DNA of 9,547 bases, taken from assembly GCA_964646985.1 (NCBI GenBank), contig CAZYFI010000051.1:1-9547 (forward strand), given 5' to 3'. The position numbers were made by a program, and so were the translations under genes. The notes beneath the pieces are model-generated. The model did not search any database. It was not told the DNA's origin and saw only the letters and a program-made list of their open reading frames with translations. The DNA comes from UBA2253 sp964646985. Its GTDB lineage: Bacteria; Bacillota_I; Bacilli_A; ML615J-28; CAG-698. Below are positions 1 to 5,474 of this stretch, one piece after another; position 1 is the first letter of the stretch; every line of letters begins with the position of its first letter.

Positions 1-1
1 A

Positions 2-37
2 AAGATTAATCTAGATTTAATCAATCGAACAAACTAA
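2..37 (+). CDS. Possible C-terminal tail of an upstream gene (partial)
   Basis: The frame starting at base 2 is open from the window edge and ends in TAA at 35-37, giving the tail KINLDLINRTN. A strong intrinsic terminator begins two bases later, which is where one would expect the end of an operon. The other two + frames stop at 9 and 14, further from the terminator. Eleven residues are too few to identify a product, so only the likely end of a gene is claimed. Confidence 0.35.
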   Translation, partial: KINLDLINRTN

Positions 38-38
38 G

Positions 39-68
39 AAAAATGCCCATTTAATGGGCATTTTATTT
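39..68 (+). terminator. Intrinsic terminator of the upstream gene
   Basis: A perfect 10-bp stem (41-50 with 54-63) closes a TTA loop and is followed by a T-rich run (TTTTATTTT). It ends transcription of whatever lies to the left and separates it from the amidohydrolase unit. Confidence 0.85.
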
Positions 69-96
69 TGCTTTTCTTTTCATTATTTAGTATACT
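68..96 (+). promoter_or_regulatory. Sigma-A-type promoter for the amidohydrolase
   Basis: TTGCTT (68-73) and TATACT (91-96) are separated by exactly 17 bases. The predicted start of transcription is near 103, leaving a leader of about 20 bases with an AAGGAG ribosome site (109-114) seven bases before the ATG. The -35 box matches only the TTG half of consensus; the -10 box is good. Confidence 0.6.
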
Positions 97-121
97 TAAA
101 TTATAAAAAAGGAGAAATAAA

Positions 122-1303
122 ATGATTTTAATTAAAAACGCAAACTTAGTGAGCATGGCCGAAATTAATTTTGAAATGGTAGATATCCTTATTTCTAATA
201 AAGTTATCCAGGCAATTGGTCATTTCATGAAAGAAGACTATCCCGAAGCTGAAGTAATCGATGCCAAAGGTCAGATAGTGACTCCAGGATTGGTTGATGC
301 ACATTGTCACATTGGCTTGTTTGAAGAAGCAATTGGTTTTGAAGGTGCTGATGGAAATGAAGCAACGGCTCCTGTATTTCCTGAACTTCGTGCTATTGAT
401 TCTGTTAAGCCACAAGATGTTGCTTTTAAAGAAGCACTAGAAGCTGGCGTGACCACCGTTGCAACAGGACCAGGAAGCGCTGATGTCATTGGCGGAGTAT
501 TTTGCATCATCAAAACTTTTGGAAAAACAATTGATGATATGGTAGTGGTTTCAGAATCAGCCATTAAAATGGCCTTAGGAGAGAATCCAAAACGTGTTTT
601 TCATTCAAAAGGGCAAAGCCCAACAACAAGAATGGCATCGGCAGCCATTATGCGTGAAAGTTTAATGAAAGCAAGAGAGTATAAAGCCAAAAAAGATAAA
701 TATTTAAAAGATTGTTCTGAAGGAAAAGATGTTGCAAAGCCAGAAGTGAACTTAAAATGGGAATCTCTATCAAGAGTATTTGATGGGTTTATGGTGAAGA
801 TTCATGCCCATCAACAAGATGATATTGTAACCGCAATTAGAATCATTGAAGAATTTCAACTAAACGCAACGATAGAGCATGCAACCGAAGGGTATTTGAT
901 TGCTGATTATTTGAAAGCTCACAATCAGAGAGTCATTATTGGGCCAACATTAGGCTCAAAATCAAAATATGAATTACGCAATAAATCATTCAAATCTGCG
1001 CAAGTGTTAAAGGAAGCAGGCATTGAATTTGCTATCATGACCGATCATCCAGTGATTCATTGTGCAAACGCTTTGACACAAGTTGGTTTGTTTGTTCGAA
1101 ATGGATTGAGTGAATTGGATGCCTTCAAAGCAGTCACCATTGATGCTGCAAAAATCATTGGGGTTGCCAATCGTGTAGGAAGCATTGAAGTTGGAAAAGA
1201 TGCCGATATCGTCATTTGGAACGGACATCCACTCCACTATATGTCTACTCCAACACATGTTTTTGTAAATGGAAAATTGGTTGTCAATATAAATAATATG
1301 TAG
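122..1303 (+). CDS. Metal-dependent amidohydrolase, substrate unknown
   Basis: This is a cytosolic TIM-barrel amidohydrolase of the imidazolonepropionase/dihydroorotase-like superfamily, which hydrolyses amide or C-N bonds at a metal centre. The N-terminal beta-sandwich strand (residues 1-56) leads into TPGLVDAHCHIG, whose H61/H63 is the classic HxH metal pair. Further probable ligands are H228/H230 in KIHAHQ, H253 in IEHATEG and D308 in MTDHPV. The C-terminal VGSIEVGKDADIVIW segment (352-366) is the usual return to the composite sandwich. The length of 393 aa is normal. A lysine-rich, charged stretch at about 183-212 may be a lineage-specific insertion. ATG has a good AAGGAG site. The gene stands alone between its own promoter and terminator, so neighbours do not indicate the substrate. 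The superfamily call is firm; the substrate is not known. Confidence 0.85.
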   Translation: MILIKNANLVSMAEINFEMVDILISNKVIQAIGHFMKEDYPEAEVIDAKGQIVTPGLVDAHCHIGLFEEAIGFEGADGNEATAPVFPELRAIDSVKPQDVAFKEALEAGVTTVATGPGSADVIGGVFCIIKTFGKTIDDMVVVSESAIKMALGENPKRVFHSKGQSPTTRMASAAIMRESLMKAREYKAKKDKYLKDCSEGKDVAKPEVNLKWESLSRVFDGFMVKIHAHQQDDIVTAIRIIEEFQLNATIEHATEGYLIADYLKAHNQRVIIGPTLGSKSKYELRNKSFKSAQVLKEAGIEFAIMTDHPVIHCANALTQVGLFVRNGLSELDAFKAVTIDAAKIIGVANRVGSIEVGKDADIVIWNGHPLHYMSTPTHVFVNGKLVVNINNM

Positions 1304-1306
1304 TTT

Positions 1307-1345
1307 AAAAGAAAGGATTTTGATACAAATCCTTTCTTTCTTTAT
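1307..1345 (+). terminator. Intrinsic terminator after the amidohydrolase
   Basis: A 10-bp perfect stem (GAAAGGATTT at 1311-1320 with AAATCCTTTC at 1327-1336) closes a TGATAC loop. It is extended by flanking A-T pairs and followed by a T-rich TTTCTTTAT run. It isolates the amidohydrolase from the buk operon. Confidence 0.85.
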
Positions 1346-1356
1346 GAAAATAGTAT

Positions 1357-1385
1357 TTGAGTTATCAGCCAATTTCAAGTATAAT
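1357..1385 (+). promoter_or_regulatory. Strong promoter of the buk-leucine dehydrogenase operon
   Basis: TTGAGT (1357-1362) and a perfect TATAAT (1380-1385) are 17 bases apart. Transcription should begin near 1392, giving a leader of about 44 bases. I see no operator or riboswitch structure in that leader. Confidence 0.75.
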
Positions 1386-1421
1386 ATTCATGGAAGCGAT
1401 TTCTTTTTCTTATCAACTTAG

Positions 1422-1428
1422 AAGGAGG
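1422..1428 (+). promoter_or_regulatory. Ribosome site fixing the TTG start of buk
   Basis: AAGGAGG lies seven bases before TTG at 1436. The next in-frame ATG would give residue 38 and delete the phosphate-binding motif, so the TTG start is well supported despite being a rare initiation codon. Confidence 0.8.
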
Positions 1429-1435
1429 GATAATT

Positions 1436-2503
1436 TTGGATTATTTGATTCTCGTAATTAATCCAGGATCGACATCAACAAAAATTGCTGTCTTTTCAAA
1501 CGAACAAAGCATATTAGAAATCAAAATAAGTCACCCAACAGAAATGATACAATCGTTTCAAGATGTAGCTTCACAGTTTCATTTTCGAAAGCAAATGATT
1601 TTATCAAGTTTGCAGGATAAAGGATTTGATTTATCAACCCTGCATGCTGTATGTGGGCGTGGTGGAATGCTAAGACCAATGCAAAGCGGGACTTACTTTA
1701 TCAATGAAACCATGCTTTCTGATCTTAGACAAGCAAAACGTGGAGAGCATGCTTCAAATTTAGGGGCATTGATTGCTCATGAAATAGGAGAAGAGTATCA
1801 TATCCCTTCGTTTATTGTAGATCCAGTAGCGGTTGATGAAATGGAGCCTATTGCAAGAATTTCTGGCATGCCCATCATTGAAAGACAATGCATCTTTCAT
1901 GCATTGAATCATAAAGCAATTGGCAGGCAGGTAGCGAAAGACAAAAACAAACAATATGAAGATTTAAAGATGATCATTGTTCATTTAGGTGGTGGCATTA
2001 GTGTGGCCGCTCACTATTTGGGCCGTGTGATTGATGTGAATGATGCCTTAGATGGTGACGGTCCAATGTCTCCAGAGCGAAGTGGATCGGTACCTTTAGG
2101 GCCATTATACAATCTCTGTTTTTCTGGTCAATATACTCTTGATGACATCAAAAGAATGAATTATGGAAAAGGAGGGCTTGTTGCATATTTAGGAACAAAC
2201 GATGCTCAAGAGGTTGCAAGAAGAATACAAGACGGTGATGAGAAAGCAAAACTCATTTACGAGGCAATGATTTATCAGATTGCGAAGGAAATTGGTGCAT
2301 GTGCAACCATTTTTAAAGGCGACTTTGATTACATTGTATTAACGGGAGGTATGGCTTATGAACCATATTTGATCTCGCACTTAATCGAACGTATTAAATT
2401 CCTTGGTCAAGTACTTGTTTATCCTGGAGAAAATGAAATGTTATCGCTCGCTTTGGGAGCGCTTCGGGTATTGACAAGCCAAGAAAAACCGAAAACTTAT
2501 TAA
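1436..2503 (+). CDS. buk: Butyrate kinase / branched-chain fatty acid kinase
   Basis: This is a soluble acetokinase-family (ASKHA fold) enzyme. It converts butyryl- or branched acyl-phosphate plus ADP to the free acid plus ATP, reversibly. Visible family motifs are the phosphate-1 loop NPGSTSTK (9-16), CGRGGMLRPM (73-82), the domain-joining segment VDPVAVDEMEP (128-138), the adenosine/phosphate region HLGGGISV (183-190), DGDGPMSPERSG (206-217) and VLTGGMAY (301-308). The 355-aa length is typical. It starts with TTG behind a strong ribosome site. Sixteen bases separate its stop from the leucine dehydrogenase start, and the two share one promoter and terminator. The context favours branched-chain substrates such as isovalerate or isobutyrate, as in bkd operons, over plain butyrate. 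Sequence alone does not separate the two specificities. No phosphotransacylase (ptb) gene is adjacent. Confidence 0.92.
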   Translation: MDYLILVINPGSTSTKIAVFSNEQSILEIKISHPTEMIQSFQDVASQFHFRKQMILSSLQDKGFDLSTLHAVCGRGGMLRPMQSGTYFINETMLSDLRQAKRGEHASNLGALIAHEIGEEYHIPSFIVDPVAVDEMEPIARISGMPIIERQCIFHALNHKAIGRQVAKDKNKQYEDLKMIIVHLGGGISVAAHYLGRVIDVNDALDGDGPMSPERSGSVPLGPLYNLCFSGQYTLDDIKRMNYGKGGLVAYLGTNDAQEVARRIQDGDEKAKLIYEAMIYQIAKEIGACATIFKGDFDYIVLTGGMAYEPYLISHLIERIKFLGQVLVYPGENEMLSLALGALRVLTSQEKPKTY

Positions 2504-2509
2504 GAATAT

Positions 2510-2514
2510 GGAGG
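2510..2514 (+). promoter_or_regulatory. Ribosome site deciding the leucine dehydrogenase start
   Basis: GGAGG sits five bases before ATG 2520. An upstream in-frame ATG at 2508 overlaps this site and has no Shine-Dalgarno sequence of its own (only TTAAGAAT precedes it), so initiation at 2520 is preferred. Confidence 0.75.
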
Positions 2515-2519
2515 ATTAC

Positions 2520-3599
2520 ATGAAAGTTTTTGATTACATGGAAAAATTTGGTCATGAACAAATTATTTATTTTTATGATAAAACAACAGGGTTAAAGGGA
2601 ATTACGGCCATTCATGATACGACCCTAGGACCCGCAATTGGAGGAACAAGATTATTTCATTATGAAAACGAAGAAGATGCTTTGTTTGATGTTGTGAGAT
2701 TATCAAGAGGAATGACATATAAATGCTCTGCTTCTGGATGCAATTGCGGTGGAGGAAAAACGGTATTGCTTGGTGATCCAACAAAAGTGAAAACAGAGGC
2801 ATATTTACGAGCATATGGTCGTTATGTTCAATCTTTAGGCGGTCGCTTTTACACTGGCGAAGATATGAATATTAGCGAATTTGACGTTGACTATTTAATG
2901 ATGGAAACCAATTATGTAAATGGTCGTGCTGATATGTCGGGAAATCCTTCTCCTGTCACGGCATATGGAGTATATTGGGGAATTAAAGCTTGTGCAAAAG
3001 AAAAATGGCAAGATGATAGTTTGCAAGGGAAAGTGATTGCCGTTCAAGGTCTTGGTGCTGTAGGTTATGCTCTTTGTGAATACTTACATGAAGAAGGCGC
3101 AATATTGATTGTTTCTGATATAAAGAAAGATCGAGTTGACAAAGTTGTAAAAGACTTCAAAGCAACAGCGGTAAAATGTGATGAAATATATAAAGTAAAA
3201 TGTGATGTATTCTCACCAAATTCCGTTGGCGCAATTTTGAACAACGATACCATTCCACAGTTGCAATGTGAAATTGTGGCTGGTGCTGCCAATAATGTAT
3301 TGCTTGATGAAAAAGTTCATGGAGATATGCTAATGAATAAGGGCATCCTTTATGCCCCTGATTATGTCATCAACGCTGGTGGTGTAGTCAATGTATATCA
3401 AGAATTTACTCCTCCATACAACCGAGAACGAACATTAAAAATTATCAAACAAATATATGATCGTTTATTGGTTATTTTTGATTATGCCAAGAAACATAAA
3501 ATCAACACACAACTTGCAGCCAACAAGTTTGCTGAAGAACGGATTGCTTTGGTTGGGAAAATGCGAAGCAACTTTATTCCAAAAGAAAAGCACATCTAA
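2520..3599 (+). CDS. ldh: Leucine (branched-chain amino acid) dehydrogenase
   Basis: A cytosolic NAD-dependent Glu/Leu/Phe/Val dehydrogenase that interconverts leucine, valine or isoleucine with the 2-oxoacid and ammonia. With the start at 2520 (MKVFDYMEKFG) the protein is 359 aa. Catalytic residues then fall at K68 (MTYK), K80 (GGGK) and D115 (TGEDM), the numbering known for Bacillus leucine dehydrogenases, which supports this start over ATG 2508. NPSPVTAYGV (142-151) is family-typical. The dinucleotide fold shows GLGAVG (177-182), with an acidic D200 after the second strand, as expected for NAD. APDYVINAGG (279-288) is the conserved C-terminal signature. One oddity is that the segment between K68 and K80 carries three cysteines (C69, C74, C76), where Bacillus enzymes have mostly Ala, Leu or Asn. 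It is cotranscribed with buk, implying branched-chain amino acid fermentation or its reverse. The family is certain; leucine over valine preference is inferred from similarity. Confidence 0.92.
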   Translation: MKVFDYMEKFGHEQIIYFYDKTTGLKGITAIHDTTLGPAIGGTRLFHYENEEDALFDVVRLSRGMTYKCSASGCNCGGGKTVLLGDPTKVKTEAYLRAYGRYVQSLGGRFYTGEDMNISEFDVDYLMMETNYVNGRADMSGNPSPVTAYGVYWGIKACAKEKWQDDSLQGKVIAVQGLGAVGYALCEYLHEEGAILIVSDIKKDRVDKVVKDFKATAVKCDEIYKVKCDVFSPNSVGAILNNDTIPQLQCEIVAGAANNVLLDEKVHGDMLMNKGILYAPDYVINAGGVVNVYQEFTPPYNRERTLKIIKQIYDRLLVIFDYAKKHKINTQLAANKFAEERIALVGKMRSNFIPKEKHI

Positions 3600-3627
3600 A
3601 AAAAAGACTCCATTTGGAGTCTTTTTT
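3598..3627 (+). terminator. Intrinsic terminator of the buk operon
   Basis: AAAAAGACTCC (3601-3611) pairs with GGAGTCTTTTT (3616-3626) around an ATTT loop, with the T-run built into the stem. It begins directly after the leucine dehydrogenase stop codon. The A-tract on the left arm means it could also act on the opposite strand. Confidence 0.9.
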
Positions 3628-3638
3628 GATGGACCATA

Positions 3639-3667
3639 TTGAAGAAATGTTGTTTTTTTGATATAAT
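3639..3667 (+). promoter_or_regulatory. Promoter of the Pr6Pr-like / ADP-ribosylglycohydrolase operon
   Basis: TTGAAG (3639-3644) and a perfect TATAAT (3662-3667) are 17 bases apart. Transcription should start near 3674. The longest open frame of the next gene begins with the TTG of this -35 box, so that start cannot be on the transcript. Confidence 0.75.
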
Positions 3668-3675
3668 ATCCTATA

Positions 3676-3680
3676 TGAGG
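3676..3680 (+). promoter_or_regulatory. Weak ribosome site deciding the membrane protein start
   Basis: TGAGG(A) lies nine bases before ATG 3690 and is the only Shine-Dalgarno-like sequence on the predicted transcript. An ATG at 3675 would be essentially leaderless. Confidence 0.5.
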
Positions 3681-3689
3681 ATTCATCTT

Positions 3690-4403
3690 ATGTTGATTAA
3701 AAACAGAATGTTTTCTTTATTTGTCCGTTTAGCAATTGTTGCCTTTGGATTGCTGGGAATTCAATTGGTCATTATGAATGAAGTGACTACTTTTCCGATG
3801 CAATTGTTATATTTTTACACCATTCAAAGCAACATTATTACGATTATTGTTAGTTTCATTTTATTAGTCAAAGACATTAGACTATTCACCCACCATGGTG
3901 AAAAAGGCGAACCTGGTTCGATTTCTCCGCTTATTCAATTGGGCAATGCCTACATCATCTTGATTACTTTTTTGGTTTATGCAACTTTATTAAATGGTTA
4001 CACTTTTTCTCAAGGATTTGAGTGGGAAGGCATTAAGTTTGCCATTGGCAATATTTTATTGCATTATATTGTTCCCATCTTAACGATTGGTGATTATTTC
4101 TTGTTCTGCAAAAAAGGGAAAGCAGTTTTTAAAAAAGCGATTTTTTGGTTGATTTATCCACTTCTCTATTTTGTATTTATTATGATTAGAGCAGAAGTAG
4201 GAGAACCTTTGCAAAATATGGGTCAAGAAGTATTAACTTATTATCCTTATCCATTTTTAGATGTTGATCAATTAGGTTGGAATCGAGTCATTTTGAATGT
4301 TGTTTTGTTGTGTGTTGTTTTTGTTGGGTTTATTTGGGCCATAAGTAGGTTGGATAAAAAACTTGGAAGAAAATTACTTTTGCTAGAAAACAAATCAATT
4401 TAA
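3690..4403 (+). CDS. Pr6Pr-like six-TM integral membrane protein
   Basis: From ATG 3690 the protein is 237 aa, with six hydrophobic spans at about 9-29, 37-60, 83-102, 117-139, 148-168 and 198-218. Short polar loops and a lysine/arginine-rich C-terminus (RLDKKLGRK) follow. Features that recall the bacterial Pr6Pr-like membrane family are FYTIQSNII (42-50) at the start of span 2, NILLHYIVPIL (121-131) in span 4, and YPYPFLDVDQLG (185-196) before span 6. The biochemical function of this family is not known to me. The longer frame from TTG 3639 would add 17 residues but begins inside the -35 box, so I discard it. It is followed after 14 bases by an ADP-ribosylglycohydrolase gene and is probably cotranscribed. 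The membrane topology is clear; the family name is a recognition call without a search. Confidence 0.72.
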   Translation: MLIKNRMFSLFVRLAIVAFGLLGIQLVIMNEVTTFPMQLLYFYTIQSNIITIIVSFILLVKDIRLFTHHGEKGEPGSISPLIQLGNAYIILITFLVYATLLNGYTFSQGFEWEGIKFAIGNILLHYIVPILTIGDYFLFCKKGKAVFKKAIFWLIYPLLYFVFIMIRAEVGEPLQNMGQEVLTYYPYPFLDVDQLGWNRVILNVVLLCVVFVGFIWAISRLDKKLGRKLLLLENKSI

Positions 4404-4417
4404 GAAAGGACAAAATC

Positions 4418-5206
4418 ATGTTAGGAGCCATAATTGGTGATATTGTTGGTTCTAGATTTGAGTGGTATAATCACAAAAGCAAAGAGTTTACTTTATTTAC
4501 AACCAATTGTTTTTTTACCGATGATTCTATTATGTCAATTGCTATTGGGCGTGCTATTTTAGATTGCCAAGGCGATTACCGCATTTTAAGTCAAAGAGCA
4601 ATCGAACAAATGCGATACTTTGGAAAAGCCTATCCCCATGCTGGGTATGGAGGCTATTTTTATCGATGGCTCATGAGCGAAAAACCTGAGCCATATGGGA
4701 GTTATGGAAATGGTGCTGCCATGCGAATTGGCCCTGTTGGGTTGATTGCATCAACCGAAGAAGAAGCAATTGCATTATCCCATCAAGTAACGAGCATCAC
4801 TCATAATCATCCTGAAGGATTGAAGGGTGCAGAAGCAATTGCTCGTTTGATGGTGCTTGCGAAAAACAAAACACCTTTTACGGAAATGAAAAGCATGATT
4901 GAAGCAGATTATTATTCTCTTGATTTTCATTTAGATCAAATTCGAAACAATTATTCCTTTGATGAATCTTGTCAAGGTACTGTTCCTCAGGCAATTGTTG
5001 CTTTTTTGGAATCTTATTCATTTGAAGATGCCATTCGCAATGCCATATCTATTGGTGGTGACAGTGATACTTTGGCGGCAATCACAGGAAATCTTGCGGA
5101 AGCTTATTATGGAATTCCCGAAGAATTGAAAGCAAGTGCTTATCCATATCTTGACGATGAACTAATTGAAGTAGTTCAAACCTTTTATAAATATATTAAT
5201 CACTAA
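4418..5206 (+). CDS. ADP-ribosylglycohydrolase (DraG/ARH) family protein
   Basis: This is a soluble all-helical hydrolase of the ADP-ribosyl-glycohydrolase fold (PF03747), with a binuclear Mg/Mn site. Members remove ADP-ribose from arginine or other acceptors, or hydrolyse related ADP-ribose compounds. The first metal motif is FTDDS with T34/D35/D36, after an N-terminal GAIIGDIVGSRFE segment typical of the family. The second is GGDSDT (213-218) with D215/D217/T218. GNGAAMRIGPVG (98-109) and the histidine-rich SITHNHPEG (126-134) are also conserved family segments. The 262-aa length is normal for a compact member. AAAGGA at 4405-4410 precedes the ATG by seven bases. No ADP-ribosyltransferase, nitrogenase or toxin partner is nearby, so the substrate is open. 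All four key acidic residues are present, so it looks catalytically competent. Confidence 0.88.
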   Translation: MLGAIIGDIVGSRFEWYNHKSKEFTLFTTNCFFTDDSIMSIAIGRAILDCQGDYRILSQRAIEQMRYFGKAYPHAGYGGYFYRWLMSEKPEPYGSYGNGAAMRIGPVGLIASTEEEAIALSHQVTSITHNHPEGLKGAEAIARLMVLAKNKTPFTEMKSMIEADYYSLDFHLDQIRNNYSFDESCQGTVPQAIVAFLESYSFEDAIRNAISIGGDSDTLAAITGNLAEAYYGIPEELKASAYPYLDDELIEVVQTFYKYINH

Positions 5207-5216
5207 AACAATGCAT

Positions 5217-5307
5217 GGAGGAGTACCCAAGTGGCTGAAGGGACTCGTCTCGAAAGCGAGCAGATCGATAACACGGTGCAAGGGTTCAAATCCCTTCTCC
5301 TCCGCCA
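5217..5307 (+). tRNA. tRNA-Ser, anticodon CGA
   Basis: A complete class II cloverleaf is visible. The acceptor arms GGAGGAG (5217-5223) and CTCCTCC (5297-5303) pair fully, the G73 discriminator is typical of serine, and CCA is encoded (5305-5307). The anticodon stem CTCGT/GCGAG encloses loop CTCGAAA with anticodon CGA at 5251-5253. The T arm AAGGG-TTCAAAT-CCCTT and a long variable arm are present, as expected for serine. It reads UCG codons. It begins only 10 bases after the stop of the preceding gene. I see no convincing promoter of its own, so it may be carried on the upstream transcript. Confidence 0.96.
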
Positions 5308-5334
5308 TTTATGAATCAATGAAGGGTTATTTTT

Positions 5335-5369
5335 AAAAAATTGATTTTTCAGTGAAATCAGTTTTTTTA
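5335..5369 (+). terminator. Intrinsic terminator after tRNA-Ser
   Basis: AAAAAATTGATTT (5335-5347) pairs with AAATCAGTTTTTT (5355-5367), with one T-G wobble, around a seven-base loop and with a terminal T-run. The stem is AT-rich, so somewhat weak, but it is well placed 27 bases after the tRNA CCA. Confidence 0.65.
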
Positions 5370-5379
5370 TTAGAAAACA

Positions 5380-5392
5380 TATTGTGACAATA
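5380..5392 (+). promoter_or_regulatory. Inverted repeat, possible operator of the carotenoid operon
   Basis: TATTGT-g-ACAATA is a perfect 6-bp inverted repeat around one base. It lies upstream of the best -10 box of the operon. Its left arm could also serve as a TTGTGA -35 box (5382-5387), 17 bases before GATAAC (5405-5410). It may be a repressor or activator site. No regulator gene is nearby, and short AT-rich palindromes arise by chance. Confidence 0.3.
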
Positions 5393-5434
5393 AAATAAAA
5401 AAAGGATAACAAACAAACAAAAATGTATTAAATA

Positions 5435-5443
5435 TGGTAAAAT
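5435..5443 (+). promoter_or_regulatory. Extended -10 promoter for the carotenoid operon
   Basis: TGGTAAAAT gives an extended -10 (TGn) followed by TAAAAT (5438-5443), with no recognisable -35 at the matching distance. Transcription would start about 25 bases before the crtN ATG. A weaker alternative is TTGTGA/GATAAC at 5382-5410. Confidence 0.45.
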
Positions 5444-5474
5444 GAAGCAATATAAAAAAAGGGGAAAATAATAA

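Noticed and set aside
3457..3642. A 61-aa + strand open frame
   Set aside because: It lies in another frame of the leucine dehydrogenase gene and runs through the terminator hairpin; it is a shadow frame.
5166..5197. Promoter for the tRNA inside the end of the ADP-ribosylglycohydrolase gene (TTGAAG with TATAAA or TATATT)
   Set aside because: The spacers would be 14 or 20 bases, outside the usual range. AT-rich sequence produces such boxes by chance.
5203..5412. A 69-aa minus-strand open frame covering the tRNA
   Set aside because: It is the antisense translation of tRNA-Ser (the RRRRDLNPCTV... peptide is a familiar artefact of tRNA complements). It has no coding support.
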